Assembly (NCBI GenBank): GCA_948470475.1 | Contig: OX419345.1 | Span: 6,339,090 to 6,403,089, forward strand | Length of the DNA stretch: 64,000 nt | Source of the DNA: Galaxea fascicularis | Taxonomy: Eukaryota > Cnidaria > Anthozoa > Scleractinia > Euphylliidae | Reading direction: 5' to 3' | Part shown: positions 53,608 to 63,332 of the stretch, in pieces | How the letters are laid out: every line of letters begins with the position of its first letter | Numbering within the stretch: the stretch's first letter is position 1 | Made by a program: the position numbers and the translations under genes | The notes under the pieces: model-generated | The model's database searches: none | What the model was told of the DNA's origin: nothing | What the model saw: the letters and a program-made list of their open reading frames with translations, nothing else

Positions 53608-53638
<31 letters not shown>

Positions 53639-56600
53639 CTGGTTTCGTTACACTTAAAGAATTAATGTACTTCGGGCTGCCGCGATATGGGTCAAATTTC
53701 AAGGCGCGACATTTATGAATGAAAGCGATATATTAAATAACCTTTTCTTGAACACTTGTCTTAACACACCTTATTCCAAAATGACCGCAATTCTAATATT
53801 CTTTACTATTTATATTCAAATCTGCCCTCTTTGCCATCTTTTGAATTTTGCTCTTAAAAAGGTAAGAAGGAAAAAATATCTTTAAATCAGGAAAAACCTG
53901 AGTAATAAAGCAGTTATTTACTGCACTGAGACTAAATACTGTCTTCTGTTACGGATGGCAAGGACGGAAATGGATTGCATTTTCAACTTTTGCAAATTCA
54001 TGCCCGTTATCTTGAAGCCATGGCCAAAAATGTACTATGGACGACTTTTCCTGCAAAAACTCAACTGATATATTTCTGCTACATTTCAGGGAATGTTTTG
54101 GCATGAGTAAAGGTCATTAAGTAGCATTTCTGTGAAGTCTGGGCCGGAAAACAGCAAAACCCTCATGACAGTATCCCTTTAAAGAGAAGCTTAGTTTATG
54201 TTTCAGAATTTTGATGACATCTCATGAAAACCACACACATGTTTTTTCTTAGAGAATGCTCTCACCAGTCGGTCGAAAGATTAGGCTACATTCGTGTTTC
54301 CTGTAAAACTGTACAAACGATACGAAGGCTTTTATTCCCTTCTCGTAGACATCTCTAAAAGGAATAGAAGAACACTACCATTATTTATGGGCAAACACCT
54401 AAATTGAGGAGGGCAGAGGTTTTTTTTTTAGAATTTGGGATCGGAGTGTAAGGCCGAGTCCGTTCTGTCGTCCAGTTAGCTCAGTGAGAAAGACCAACGG
54501 ACTGCTGAACGGGAGGTCGCAGGCTCAAGTTACTAAGACCATTGGACTGCTGGAGCTGCTGAACGAAAAGTGCGGGTTCAAGTTACTAAGACCGCTGAAA
54601 CTGGTGAGCGCGAGGTCACGGACTCGAGCCCTACACCAGTCCACCAATTGGTAAGATAGGTGTGCTCAACATCTGCCACAGTTCTGATGATCGCGTCATT
54701 TGCCAGTGACGTTAAATCATTGGCCTCGGAACATTTTGTTGAGGTTTTTTGTGTTATGCACCCATAAATGGTTCGCCCCGTGATGGGTGGAGGGAAGGGG
54801 ATGGGGGATTGGATGGAAGACAACCACGGGAATTTGACTCTTAATGTATTCGAGTGGGAATTTGACTCTTAATGGAAAACCTGAAAATGTCATTCCCCTG
54901 GGGTTGCGGGCCCCCTCATCCTGGGGCAAATCAATGATACGTGCATTACGTTTATCGCTTGAGAGTAAGAGTAGGATGCCGTTAAGCTTCAATTCGAGCA
55001 ACGATTATACCTGAAATCCTCCCAACTTGTACTACAACAAATATGAGGAGATCAGTGAAGAGATTATGCATACTGATCGCAGACATGCCAGAACTATAAG
55101 TTAGTTACCTATCCTTCGTCGCCATTTTCCGTAGCTTGGGTGTGATGTCTGTAACAGTATCTTGGATCTCAAAGAGCTGAAGAGGGACCTGACACAAAAA
55201 AAATAAAATAAAATAAGATAAATGATGATAGCCTGCAAGCAGGCTCTCATAGGTGATGCGTAATGAGCGACCAAGCCTCGAAAAACGAGCCCGGCCCCTC
55301 ACCGGCTCGCTTCGCTCGTCGCTCGTAACGCATCACCCATGAGAGCCTGCTCACAGGCTGAAATGATGTGCAAGGGCGTCTTACATAAGACGCGGAATCC
55401 TCATAAGGCCTCTCACCGGCGACCGGTTGGCTCAGTGGTAGAGCACCGGACTGCTGTGCGGGAGGTCGGGGGTTCAAGCCCAGGCCGGACCAACACTCAG
55501 GGTCTTTAAATAACTGAGGAGAAAATGCTTCCTTTGTAATGACATCTGCAAATGGTTAGACTTTCTAGTCTTCTCGGATAAGGACGATGAAACCGGAGGT
55601 CCTGTCTCACAGTACCGGTGTGGGACGTTAAAGAACCCACACACTGATCGATGTGATAGTCTATAACTTATTCTGTTCTGGGGGCACCTGTGTTGATCCT
55701 ACTATTCATTCAAATAAAAGTGTAAGCTGCGTGGCTGCAATTTGCGCCTAAAAAGCAGTCTGGCGAAGTCCCCCAAAAAGTGTTGTAAAGCGCTTTGAGC
55801 CCTTTGGTTAAAGGCGCTATATAAATCCTCATCATTATGATTATCATCATTAAATGCCGGGTGGTTTCGCCGACATAGCAGCCTACACACCAAAACTTAT
55901 ACTTTCTCACCAAACATGAATCGATTCGCTCTGACGAAGGGCTAACGCACGAAACGTCAGCTTTTAGAATCCCTGTACGGTGGTCAATTTACATTTATCA
56001 ACTCTGTTGATAATACCAAATTTTTCTTTGTAATGTTTTACATTTTAACGTTGCCTTTTGTTCTTGTAGTTAATTAGCATTTTGCGCACACAATATATTT
56101 AACTTTAAACTTAAGATGACAAAAGATTCTGTTGAAACATGTTTTTAAAAACCATTGTGTTGTTTTTAACAATCTTAAGAGTGTCCCAACATCCAAAGTG
56201 GGTTTATTACATGCGAAAACCATAGAAAATGCGGTCTATTGCCATTGCGCGCTCGAAAACAATAGCCGCCTCACTCCCGTGAAAACCAAAACAACAACAA
56301 AGGCGCGTGAAGTATAAAGAGCAATACTAGGTCTTTAAAATAATTGTACATGGTAACAAGGAGTTAACCGGTACAGTAAACAATAGCTTTTTGACCAGTC
56401 AGAGCGCGCATAGTATCTCAGTTATTTTATAATCAGAGTTGCACGAGATGGTTGCAACGTTCGAGTCTTTAAATTCAATTCTTAACAGCGCAGCTTCCAA
56501 TCGTTAGTAACAAAGAAAATCGTTCACATACTTTCTGGTTTATGGATATGAAGTCTACATAGGATTCTTCATCAGGAAGCAAAAACAGCAAAGCATTGCC

Positions 56601-57114
56601 TGAAAAATAAGATGGGATAACTATGGAACACAAAACAAGAAGCAAATTGCATTGCAAATTATTGTTACCTTCTGTAATCCGACATTTACTTCACTCTTCT
56701 GTTACTTAATGTTTTTGAAAAATGACTAGTAACTTGTAATTTTGGTAATGGCGGGAAATTGCATATCAATAATCAATACAAATCTGAAACTCCTGTCCAT
56801 CACAAGAAATCGAGTTGGAGTTCAACTTATAGCAATAAACAAATAAAAACACTTTCGGTTAGCGATTAATTGTGCCTGAGCTCCGGCTGGTTAAAAGAGT
56901 TCACCTAAAAGAATGCTGGGGATTAAGTATTCTTTAGGGTTAACCCTTTAAAACCTAAGATCAAAATTTAAATTCTCGTTTGTTGTCCGTACATCTCCTG
57001 TAGAAGTAGTGGGGAGAAGCAAACTAAACTTGTGTGATTCTCATGACCACTCTGTTTTATAAAGCGCTGAAATTACAACGAGAAATTTGACGCTGATCAC
57101 TCTTAGGATTTAAA

Positions 57115-57153
<39 letters not shown>

Positions 57154-59221
57154 GCGCCCCATTTACGAACTGAACGCCTGGAACAGGCTAGAGGGTTCAA
57201 GAAAACCCTGCTAGCCATTTGAAGATTTTTTGACGTTTTCTGGAGGATAATTTCCATGAAGTTATTGTTATTATTAGCATCGCGCCCCGTTTACTAACTA
57301 ACGCCTGGAACGGGCTAAAGGGAGCAAAAGACACCTGCTAGCCATTTCAAGAGGATAATTTCCATAATCACAGTGGCTTATCCCTGGCCTTCAGTTGAAG
57401 AGAAGAGACGACAGCTCCAGCGGGATCAGTTTACCTTGATTTCCAATTCTTGCCGTTCTTCCACAGCGATGTACAAAGGCACTACAAAACACACGCAAGC
57501 AAAACAGCTTTAGAAGAGAAAATTCTGCAAAAAGGTTTTCAACTTTCTTTCTTTATGTGGTCTGGAAGCTGATGACGACAATATGTAAACACAAAAGTGG
57601 TAGCCACTAGTACGACGCTAAATATTAAGGAAGACAATGAACCACATGCACTACAAATTTCCTGCCCTTGTTTACTGCCACCCAAGGCACAACCACAGAG
57701 GAAAATGAACAAATTAAAGGTTTTGCCAGGGAACGTAACAACTGAATAAGAAACCTTGAGGGGCAGGGATGGTACAGTGGTGACAGCACTCGCCTCCCAC
57801 CAATGTGGCCCTTCACTGACTCGTTTGCTTTCACTGGATCGTTTGGCAACAAGATGATTGATTTCAGTTAAGGTATCAGCCAACCCAACGGGGTCGTCTG
57901 CGCGCGGATCGTTCTAGCGCTCTTTGTTTGAACACAAACCGCATATTTTTTGAAAGCTGAGTAGTCATGCCTACAGCTAATTCCCTTTAAAAGGGAAAAA
58001 ACTTTAATGCGCTTAAAAAAGGAGGAGGTTTTTGTAAAACTAAGTGTTTTCATTCATTAAGTTTCACGCTCACCAAAAACAAACGGAAGAAAACGACTAA
58101 CACGGCTTTCATTTCTTCACACGTTTGCCTAAAAAACCGTGTCTCAGATTTCTCGAAAGCGCGCTCGTTTATTTTTTACAAGCAAATATATTCGGGGATG
58201 AGAAATTATTGCCACCGCCAGTGGAAAATAGGCTATAACTTTAAAATGAAAAGACAAATTAAAATTCGCAGACACGGTTTTGTAGGTGAGCTATCTGACA
58301 ACAATTTGACCAAATGTCAGCCAAATTGATCCAGGGGCTGCCGACTTGGAGTTCAAAATGCATGCACATCTCGCCTAAATTTTGATTTCGAGAAACAAGC
58401 AAAAATAGAATTTCGACCATAATGGGATTAGCGTCAAGCAAAATTGTTGTCGCTCAATAACTTCCCGTACGGAAAACATTTTTTGTGGAAATTTTTTTAA
58501 ATGAAAGCTACTCCCAAGATCTATCGAAACATATAGAAATCCAAAATTATAAAAAACGGTCAATTTTGGGTTGGCTGATACCTTAAATAATTGGTGGACA
58601 AGAGGGAGATCCCTTAAGATTTTTACTTTGGAAAGTATTTGGTCATACTTGGCGCTGCTTGGAGGATCAAACTGAATGACCCAGTCCACCTCTGGGATGT
58701 CCACTCCCCGGGCCATGACATCAGTACACAATAGAATGCCACTGCAACGAAAACAAGTAAAAATAATCAAGAACTGACTAAATAAGATAGATTTGGATCT
58801 TAACAAGTGATAATTGAACCGTGCCATACGAAAGTGCACCTCAGTAACACTCACTTAACTGATCACATCCATAGATTCAAGTTAAAACCACCTTGTGCTG
58901 AATAATAAACAGCATCACAGGAAAGCACTGCTTAGTAGCTTTCAATTGAATGGTCACACCTTGGAATTTTATCCACAGACTCAAAACTTAGAACCACCTT
59001 GTGCCGAATAATAAACAGTATCACAGGAAAGCACTGCTCAGTAGCTTTTAATTGAATGGTCACCCAATAGGATTTTATCCACAGACTCAAAAGTTAGAAC
59101 CACCTTGTGCCGAATAATAAACACTGTCACAGGAAAGCACTGCTTAGTAGCTTTCATTTGAATGGTCACACTTTGGAATTTTATCCACAGACTCAAAACT
59201 TACAACCACCTTGCACTACCA

Positions 59222-59259
<38 letters not shown>

Positions 59260-61206
59260 TGTACTTCACACAGGCAGTCATTGCCTTTGGAAGAATGTCG
59301 ACTATCAGTCGGGTCTTGTCCCACGACCTTACACTTCAAGGACCTTTCTTAAAATGGTAGCCATTTCAGCAAGCGCAGACTTCTCTACTGTTCTGACCCT
59401 ATCCACAACGACCGGTACCATTTTCACCTCTGCTCTCCAAAGCTTAGATATTTCCCTAGATATTTCACCACCATCATCATCTTATACCTTTTAAGCTTGA
59501 TACCAGTTAAATTCTGGTCTATCTATTGTTATTTGGCATACCTTGAAAGCTGTCTAAATGAATCAAACACTTTGTGCCGTTTTGACTTCATTTTTCCATG
59601 GATCGACAATACACGAACATTCGTAAGGAGCCTGAAATACAAATAAAAATTGCCATAAGTTATCAGAAGTAAAAAAAGAAAGTATGCCTTATGTTGTACG
59701 GAAACATGAATTTTTCAGTGAGTAACGCAAAAGTAAACTCGAAAATAATTAGCTCCGAGTTCTTCCAGTGGGAAATGAACCTACAACCGAGCTATTAGAG
59801 AGCCGTGTTAACTAAGAGATTTGACGCAGTTTTCAACTATGCCGTAAAACCTAACCCAAAGCAATTAATCCCACCAATCACTACACACAGAAACAGTACA
59901 ATCAGAACTCGAAGCAATAACATGTGGCCAGCGTGAAGCGCGGAAAAATGCGCGCGTGCAAGTCGCGATTGGTTTGGTTTCCCTTTATAGAGCGTATTTT
60001 CGATTGAGTGTCGTACAACCAAACCAAACTCTAACCAATCACAACAGACCGACACAGTGCAATGAGTCAATCAGAATTCGAAGCAATTACATGTAACCGG
60101 TGCAAAGCGCGGGAAATTGAGCATGCAAGTCGGGATTGGTTTTCGTTTTGCTTCTCATTGGTTAAAAAAGTGCAATGCCTAACAAAAGCAAAGGCAATTT
60201 ACTTTGGATGCTTAATTAATGAAGAGCCGCTCTATTGGTAAAGAAAGTGACGTGAGTTTTGCAAACCAATCACAGAGTAAAGCAGAGCAAAACCAAGCTG
60301 AACAAGTGAGCAATTTACTTTCGATGGTCAATCGAAAACCGCTGTAGATATCTATGTTCAGAACGATAGTTCAGAACTAAGTCCTTCTCAAGATAGGCCC
60401 GGAGCGAGTAAGGAAATGAAGAACAATGCTTGTTCAGAGGTGCCAAAAATACAAGCTCTTGGTTAGTTTTTCTTTGTGTCACAACCGGCGCTTTTCCTTC
60501 AAGAATTCCCGAAAAAAAAACTAAGGAACGTTTTGCAGTTGAAGCTTCAGTTTATAGAATAAGAAAGTCAGAACCACATTGCCTAGCCATAAGCATGATA
60601 AGTGGTACATCATAAGAAACAACTCATTCATAGCTGTTATTTAAATTACCATTCATGTGAAATTCATTACAGTGTCAATTAAGATAGGAGTCACAGACGT
60701 AAACCAGAAATTGATTGCACAAACGGGCTAACAATACTGTAAGTAATTGCGCACGACTTCTTTGAAGATAAATTCAGTCTGTGGGGTCCACAGAGCACTA
60801 ACCTTTCAAGCGCCTTTGAAAAATAGTTGACGCAGGCACATGTGCTGAAAAACACCATATTCTTGTTGGTCTGTGTAGCATAAGATATCAGCATGAACAA
60901 AATGAACAGAATACAGAATAATTATGCGTCTTTGTGAGAACGGTTTTGCTAATGTTTGTCAGCCACTGTGGCTGCCATTTTCATTTACCTTTCTTGCTTT
61001 AAGGAAGGCCACTAAACTGGAGAACTTTTTGTCGCTTTCACACACCTGCAAAGCAATAGTGAAGCACACCATGAGTGGTTCAGACTTTATTTACAAATTC
61101 TCTTCTTCTGAGAGGCGATGTTAAGCATCGCCTAAAGGTTATAACATTGTTATAATATACAAATACATGAAAGATATTTTTGCATCTTCAAATGGGAACT
61201 CGGAAA

Positions 61207-61237
<31 letters not shown>

Positions 61238-63332
61238 TGACGCTCCGAGATCTAGTACGCATGCTCCAACCGCTGAGCTACTGGATACTCTTGTGACGAG
61301 CACGGGTGAAATGTGGGTATAGACTACGACTGCATCACGCAGTCACATAGTCCAATTTAACCATATCTGACTCCTAACTGCATCGCGCAGTCACATCAAG
61401 GCATCACGCAGTCACATTTTAACCAAATATGACTCTTAACTGCATCGCGCAGTCACATTAAGGCATATCTGAGATGTAAAAAACCAACCACCCAAGCGAG
61501 TCATGTGAGAAATACATGAAAGATATTTTTGCATCTTCAAATGGGAACTCGCAAAAAATATAATATACAACACAACTAAAATTTGTTAAACGCGTGACCA
61601 AACGTCACTTACGTAACATTGTTAACAGTTGGCCAAAATGTTTGATCGATGGCCAAACATTCATCCAACAGAAAAAGGACAAGCATGGCGTGCTAACTGT
61701 TTTGAAGCCGGGAACAAAATGTTGCATAACAATGTTATAAAGTTTAGCCGGGGCTTTACATACTGTATGGAGTGAACAGTACGTTTCATTGGCTGATCAA
61801 GAACACTTTTAGTACCTAAATAAATAATAATAATAATAATTGGAACTTATATAGCGCATTTTTCATGCCGAACATGATCAAATGCGCTTTACAATGTATT
61901 TATTCAAATCTTTACAATTCTAAATTATTTACAATTCTCAAATCAAATGAAATCAAATGTTGGTTTTTGGAGAGAGGGGAAAACCGGAGTACCCGGAGAA
62001 AAACCTCTTGGAGCAGAGTAGAGAACCAACAAACTAAACCTAAACACTGGCCTTTACCCCACTTCCATCCTTTTTCCCTTCAAAAACAATAAAAACAAGA
62101 GATGTAAGTGGTAACTTACTGTGTAGAAGTTGCTCAGTGTTGACGGCGTCCTCTGTTCTGACTGATAAGAAAAAATGTTAATACAAATGATGCTAATGGT
62201 CGTGACTTGTCGCCTATCCCTTCATGCTATGGACATTGGAGAAATACCGTCCTGTTTCCTACTTTCACATTAACCAAATGGCGTTCATTGCCTTATTTGA
62301 CAGGCCACCTTCCCAGCTTGGCAACTGTTTTCATAAAATTCAACCAATAAGTCAATAAACAGAATCCCTTGATAAGTGTCTATTTGGTATCTATATACTG
62401 TATACCCCGTTGTTCATAAAGGAGAAGCTGGTCTACAAACTGACCAGCTATTTGTAAAGGTGTCCTCCCTTTTGAGACACGAGTCCATGTGCAAGCAGCA
62501 CTGAGTTGTACAACACACCTTGGATTTTGAGAACTTCTCTCGTACTGTTATTCTGACAGGATTTCTGAGCCCTGCCCTGACAAGAGCCTCTACTTCATCG
62601 GTCTGGGTGGCTGAAAAAAGACCCTGCATAAAAACAAGATAAACGAAAAAACTGCAAAGTTATACTGAGAAGGCACGCTTCAGATAGTTCTGTATCCATA
62701 GTCAGATTAAGGAAGTCTACTTTTGTTTCCAAACTTTTAAATACCACACAAAACAAAGCAATCTTCAATTACCCAGAATTGAAAAGTATAGAAATGTGAA
62801 ACGCCATAATTGTCGCTCTTTTGCTGGTTTGCTGTTAGGATTTCAAATAAAACCTCTGTCACTTACTGTTCTTCTTTGCTTTGGAAGGAAACCCAAAATA
62901 GCATTTATGCTGCAAGGAAGAAATATAATTTGTTTCAGTCACACAAAGTCAAACAGAACTAATTACCAGCAATCAGGGTTCATGCACTTTTCCGAAAACA
63001 AAAATCCCAGGAATTTTCCAGGCCTCAGAGAGTTTTATTTTCCAGCACCCATTGTGCATATTAATTATTGTTCAGTTGCTGGATTGTCCTATGTGGCTGC
63101 TCCTCAATGTGTTTTCAAGAATATATCACATGAGTTAAAAGAATTCCAGGTTTTTCCACTGCCTCAATTGATGCTTAAACTCGTTCATACCAGGACAATT
63201 CAAAGGTTCTTTTGCCATAGAGTACACAAAAAGCTCTCAATAAAGACAAAAAATAAGGAGAGTTTTGTTGATATACCTTGCTTCAAATCCCATGTCAAGT
63301 AATCTGTCAGCCTCATCCAATACTAAAACTTC
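51397..63332 (-). CDS. DDX55: DEAD-box RNA helicase DDX55/Spb4, C-terminal 13 exons (5' partial)
   Basis: ATP-dependent RNA helicase of the Spb4/DDX55 group, which acts in nucleolar 60S ribosome assembly. Thirteen exons join in phase to give the last 429 aa. Seen in order: motif [16 protein letters not shown], motif [23 protein letters not shown], linker, [17 protein letters not shown] (motif IV region), [18 protein letters not shown], motif [16 protein letters not shown], motif [49 protein letters not shown], then a lysine/arginine-rich tail starting near [10 protein letters not shown]. All match human DDX55 in order. The Q motif, Walker A (AxxGxGKT) and TPGR exons are missing and must lie beyond 64000. 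The introns hold minisatellites and SINEs. Confidence 0.95.
52250..52845 (+). mobile_element. Probable LINE 3' end with poly(A)
   Basis: A frame near 52255 reads [16 protein letters not shown], like the WNSLPDELR motif at the C-terminus of CR1/L2-type RT proteins. It is followed by a non-coding 3' region and a 15-base A run near 52828. It sits in the last DDX55 intron. Confidence 0.45.
53469..53634. mobile_element. CAGGGCTCGAGACTAAC MITE, 6-bp target duplication
   Basis: 166 bp with ends CAGGGCTCGAGACTAAC and GTTAGTCTCGAGCCCTG. It is flanked by AATACC and AATACT (one mismatch in six). The interior is made of ACTAGCC / GGCTAGT repeats. Confidence 0.75.
54266..54354 (-). CDS. DDX55: DDX55 exon ([20 protein letters not shown])
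   Basis: Acceptor ATTCCTTTTAG|A and donor ACTG|GTGAGA, 89 nt. It matches human FEKGMKAFVSYVQAYAKHEC and continues SLIFRPT. It was found through splice phase and homology. Confidence 0.92.
54473..54640 (+). mobile_element. Degraded tRNA-SINE heads
   Basis: CAGTTAGCTCAGTGAGAAAG is followed by a GGGAGGTCGCAGGCTCAAG B-box-like region, with two further partial repeats of ACTGCT...GGTTCAAGTTACTAAGACC. They appear to be tandem remnants of SINE heads. Confidence 0.45.
55109..55188 (-). CDS. DDX55: DDX55 exon ([20 protein letters not shown])
   Basis: Acceptor TTTTGTGTCAG|GTC and donor GATAG|GTAACT, 80 nt. It matches the human CPLQEMKPQRNTADLLPKLK region. Confidence 0.88.
55420..55856 (+). mobile_element. 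tRNA-derived SINE, family 2 (plus, near complete)
   Basis: The head GGTTGGCTCAGTGGTAGAGC ... GGGGGTTCAAGCCC carries A and B boxes. The body is shared with 47895-48252, and the 3' end TGTAAAGCGCTTTGAG ... GCGCTATATAAATCC is followed by a CATCATTATGATTATC-rich tail. It is in the DDX55 intron on the antisense strand. Confidence 0.8.
55923..55971 (+). ncRNA. Hammerhead-ribozyme-like motif (Penelope-type)
   Basis: Stem I is GATTC-GCT paired with AGC-(TTTTA)-GAATC, an internal loop separating 3 and 5 bp. The core is CTGACGA, stem II GGGC/GCAC with one mismatch, GAAA, then the ACGT mini stem III with C at the cleavage site. The downstream TGTACGGTGGTCAATTTAC sequence resembles Penelope-type element ends. 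Confidence 0.6.
56532..56599 (-). CDS. DDX55: DDX55 exon ([20 protein letters not shown])
   Basis: Acceptor TATTTTTCAG|GC and donor AGAAA|GTATGT, 68 nt. It matches human SALVFLLPMEESYINFLAIN. Confidence 0.93.
57111..57376. repeat. (ATT)n and local duplication with MITE right ends
   Basis: (ATT)n at about 57111-57147 is followed by two diverged copies (about 127 bp apart) of CGCGCCCC...CGCCTGGAAC...GGCTA...GCTAGCCATTT...GGATAATTTCCAT. The GCCTGGAACAGGCTA end matches the Mutator-like MITE at 28752-28956. Confidence 0.6.
57435..57481 (-). CDS. DDX55: DDX55 exon with motif VI
   Basis: Acceptor GTGTTTTGTAG|T and donor CAAG|GTAAAC, 47 nt. It encodes [15 protein letters not shown], including the arginine-finger motif. 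Found by phase and motif only, since it is too short for an open-frame search. Confidence 0.93.
57757..57835 (+). mobile_element. SINE head fragment, family 3
   Basis: GGGGCAGGGATGGTACAGTG, then GCACTCGCCTCCCACCAATG is close to the head of the element at 29822-29985 (GCTCGCCTTCCACCAATGTG). No body follows. Confidence 0.45.
58649..58741 (-). CDS. DDX55: DDX55 exon with motif V
   Basis: Acceptor TTTTCGTTGCAG|T and donor GCCAA|GTATGA, 93 nt. It encodes [20 protein letters not shown] then [10 protein letters not shown]. Confidence 0.94.
58867..59212. repeat. 106-bp minisatellite, about 3.3 units
   Basis: The anchor ACCACCTTGTGC recurs near 58888, 58993, 59099 and (diverged) 59205, giving a 106-base period. 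Units include AATAATAAACAG, CACAGGAAAGCACTGC, AGTAGCTTT and TTTTATCCACAGACTC. It lies in a DDX55 intron and runs straight into a (CCA)n/(CAT)n tract. Confidence 0.85.
59213..59262 (+). repeat. (CCA)n(CAT)n microsatellite
   Basis: ACCACCACCACC-type repeats change to ATCATCATCATC. It abuts the end of the 106-bp minisatellite. Confidence 0.85.
59542..59631 (-). CDS. DDX55: DDX55 exon (IHGKMK)
   Basis: Acceptor GTATTTCAG|G and donor TCAAG|GTATGC, 90 nt. It encodes [20 protein letters not shown] then VFDSFRQLS. Confidence 0.93.
59880..60145. repeat. Imperfect tandem duplication
   Basis: Two diverged copies, about 168 bases apart, of AATCAGAAYTCGAAGCAAT, then ACATGT, GCGCGG, GCAAGTCG and GATTGGTTT. 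A possible MITE with TTTTCGATTG ends (about 59991-60343) overlaps. Confidence 0.5.
60803..60870 (-). CDS. DDX55: DDX55 exon with VFFSTCACV
   Basis: Acceptor GCTACACAG|ACC and donor GAAAG|GTTAGT, 68 nt. It encodes [20 protein letters not shown], matching human [19 protein letters not shown]. Confidence 0.93.
60989..61045 (-). CDS. DDX55: DDX55 exon ([19 protein letters not shown])
   Basis: Acceptor GCTTTGCAG|GTG and donor AGAAAG|GTAAAT, 57 nt. It matches human VCKADEKFNQLVHFLRNHK. Confidence 0.92.
61158..61296 (-). mobile_element. tRNA-derived SINE/MITE copy (minus)
   Basis: The minus strand reads AGTAGCTCAGCGGTTGGAGC ... GGGTTCAAATTCC (A and B boxes). It continues to TCGGATTTTTTCCGAG and GATGCAAAAATATCTTTCAT. 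The tail segment recurs at 61509-61575. The anticodon arm is not tRNA-like. Confidence 0.65.
61331..61458 (+). repeat. Spaced 17-18-bp repeat, four copies
   Basis: TGCATCRCGCAGTCACAT occurs at 61331, 61379, 61400/61401 and 61441, separated by related CCATATCTGACTCCTAAC-type spacers. The units differ only at one purine and the first base. It sits between two copies of the neighbouring SINE tail. Confidence 0.75.
61826..62090 (-). mobile_element. SINE, family 3 (minus)
   Basis: The minus strand contains CTCTTGGTTTTTCTCCGGGT-like and CCCCTCTCTCCAAAAACCAA body sequence shared with 29822-29985. It ends with TGTAAAGCGCATTTGATC ... ATGCGCTATATAAG and (ATT)n. It reaches to about 25 bases from a DDX55 donor site. 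Confidence 0.65.
62120..62161 (-). CDS. DDX55: DDX55 exon ([14 protein letters not shown])
   Basis: Acceptor TTCTTATCAG|TCA and donor ACA|GTAAGT, 42 nt. It matches human AQKTPSRLENYYM. A SINE lies about 25 bases beyond its donor. Confidence 0.88.
62519..62623 (-). CDS. DDX55: DDX55 exon with SAT motif
   Basis: Acceptor TTTTTATGCAG|GGT and donor TCCAAG|GTGTGT, 105 nt. It encodes [20 protein letters not shown] then [15 protein letters not shown]. Confidence 0.94.
62867..62909 (-). CDS. DDX55: DDX55 exon ([14 protein letters not shown])
   Basis: Acceptor CCTTGCAG|C and donor ACA|GTAAGT, 43 nt. The human counterpart is [14 protein letters not shown]. Too short to be seen as an open frame. Confidence 0.92.
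63277..63332 (-). CDS. DDX55: DDX55 exon with DEAD motif (first in window)
   Basis: Acceptor GTTTAACCAG|GAA and donor GCAAG|GTATAT, 56 nt. It encodes [18 protein letters not shown]. Earlier exons are outside the window. Confidence 0.93.

Noticed and set aside
58867..59212. CRISPR-like array
   Set aside because: The 106-base units repeat in full with no unique spacers; eukaryotic minisatellite.
61212..61294. tRNA gene on the minus strand
   Set aside because: The anticodon stem does not pair and the flanks continue as a repeat; called a SINE-like copy.
61331..61458. CRISPR-like repeat-spacer array
   Set aside because: Spacers are related to each other and unequal, and the context is a eukaryotic SINE.
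62796..63302. 168-aa open frame on the plus strand in DDX55
   Set aside because: It is antisense to two DDX55 exons and their introns; it has no domain features and atypical composition.
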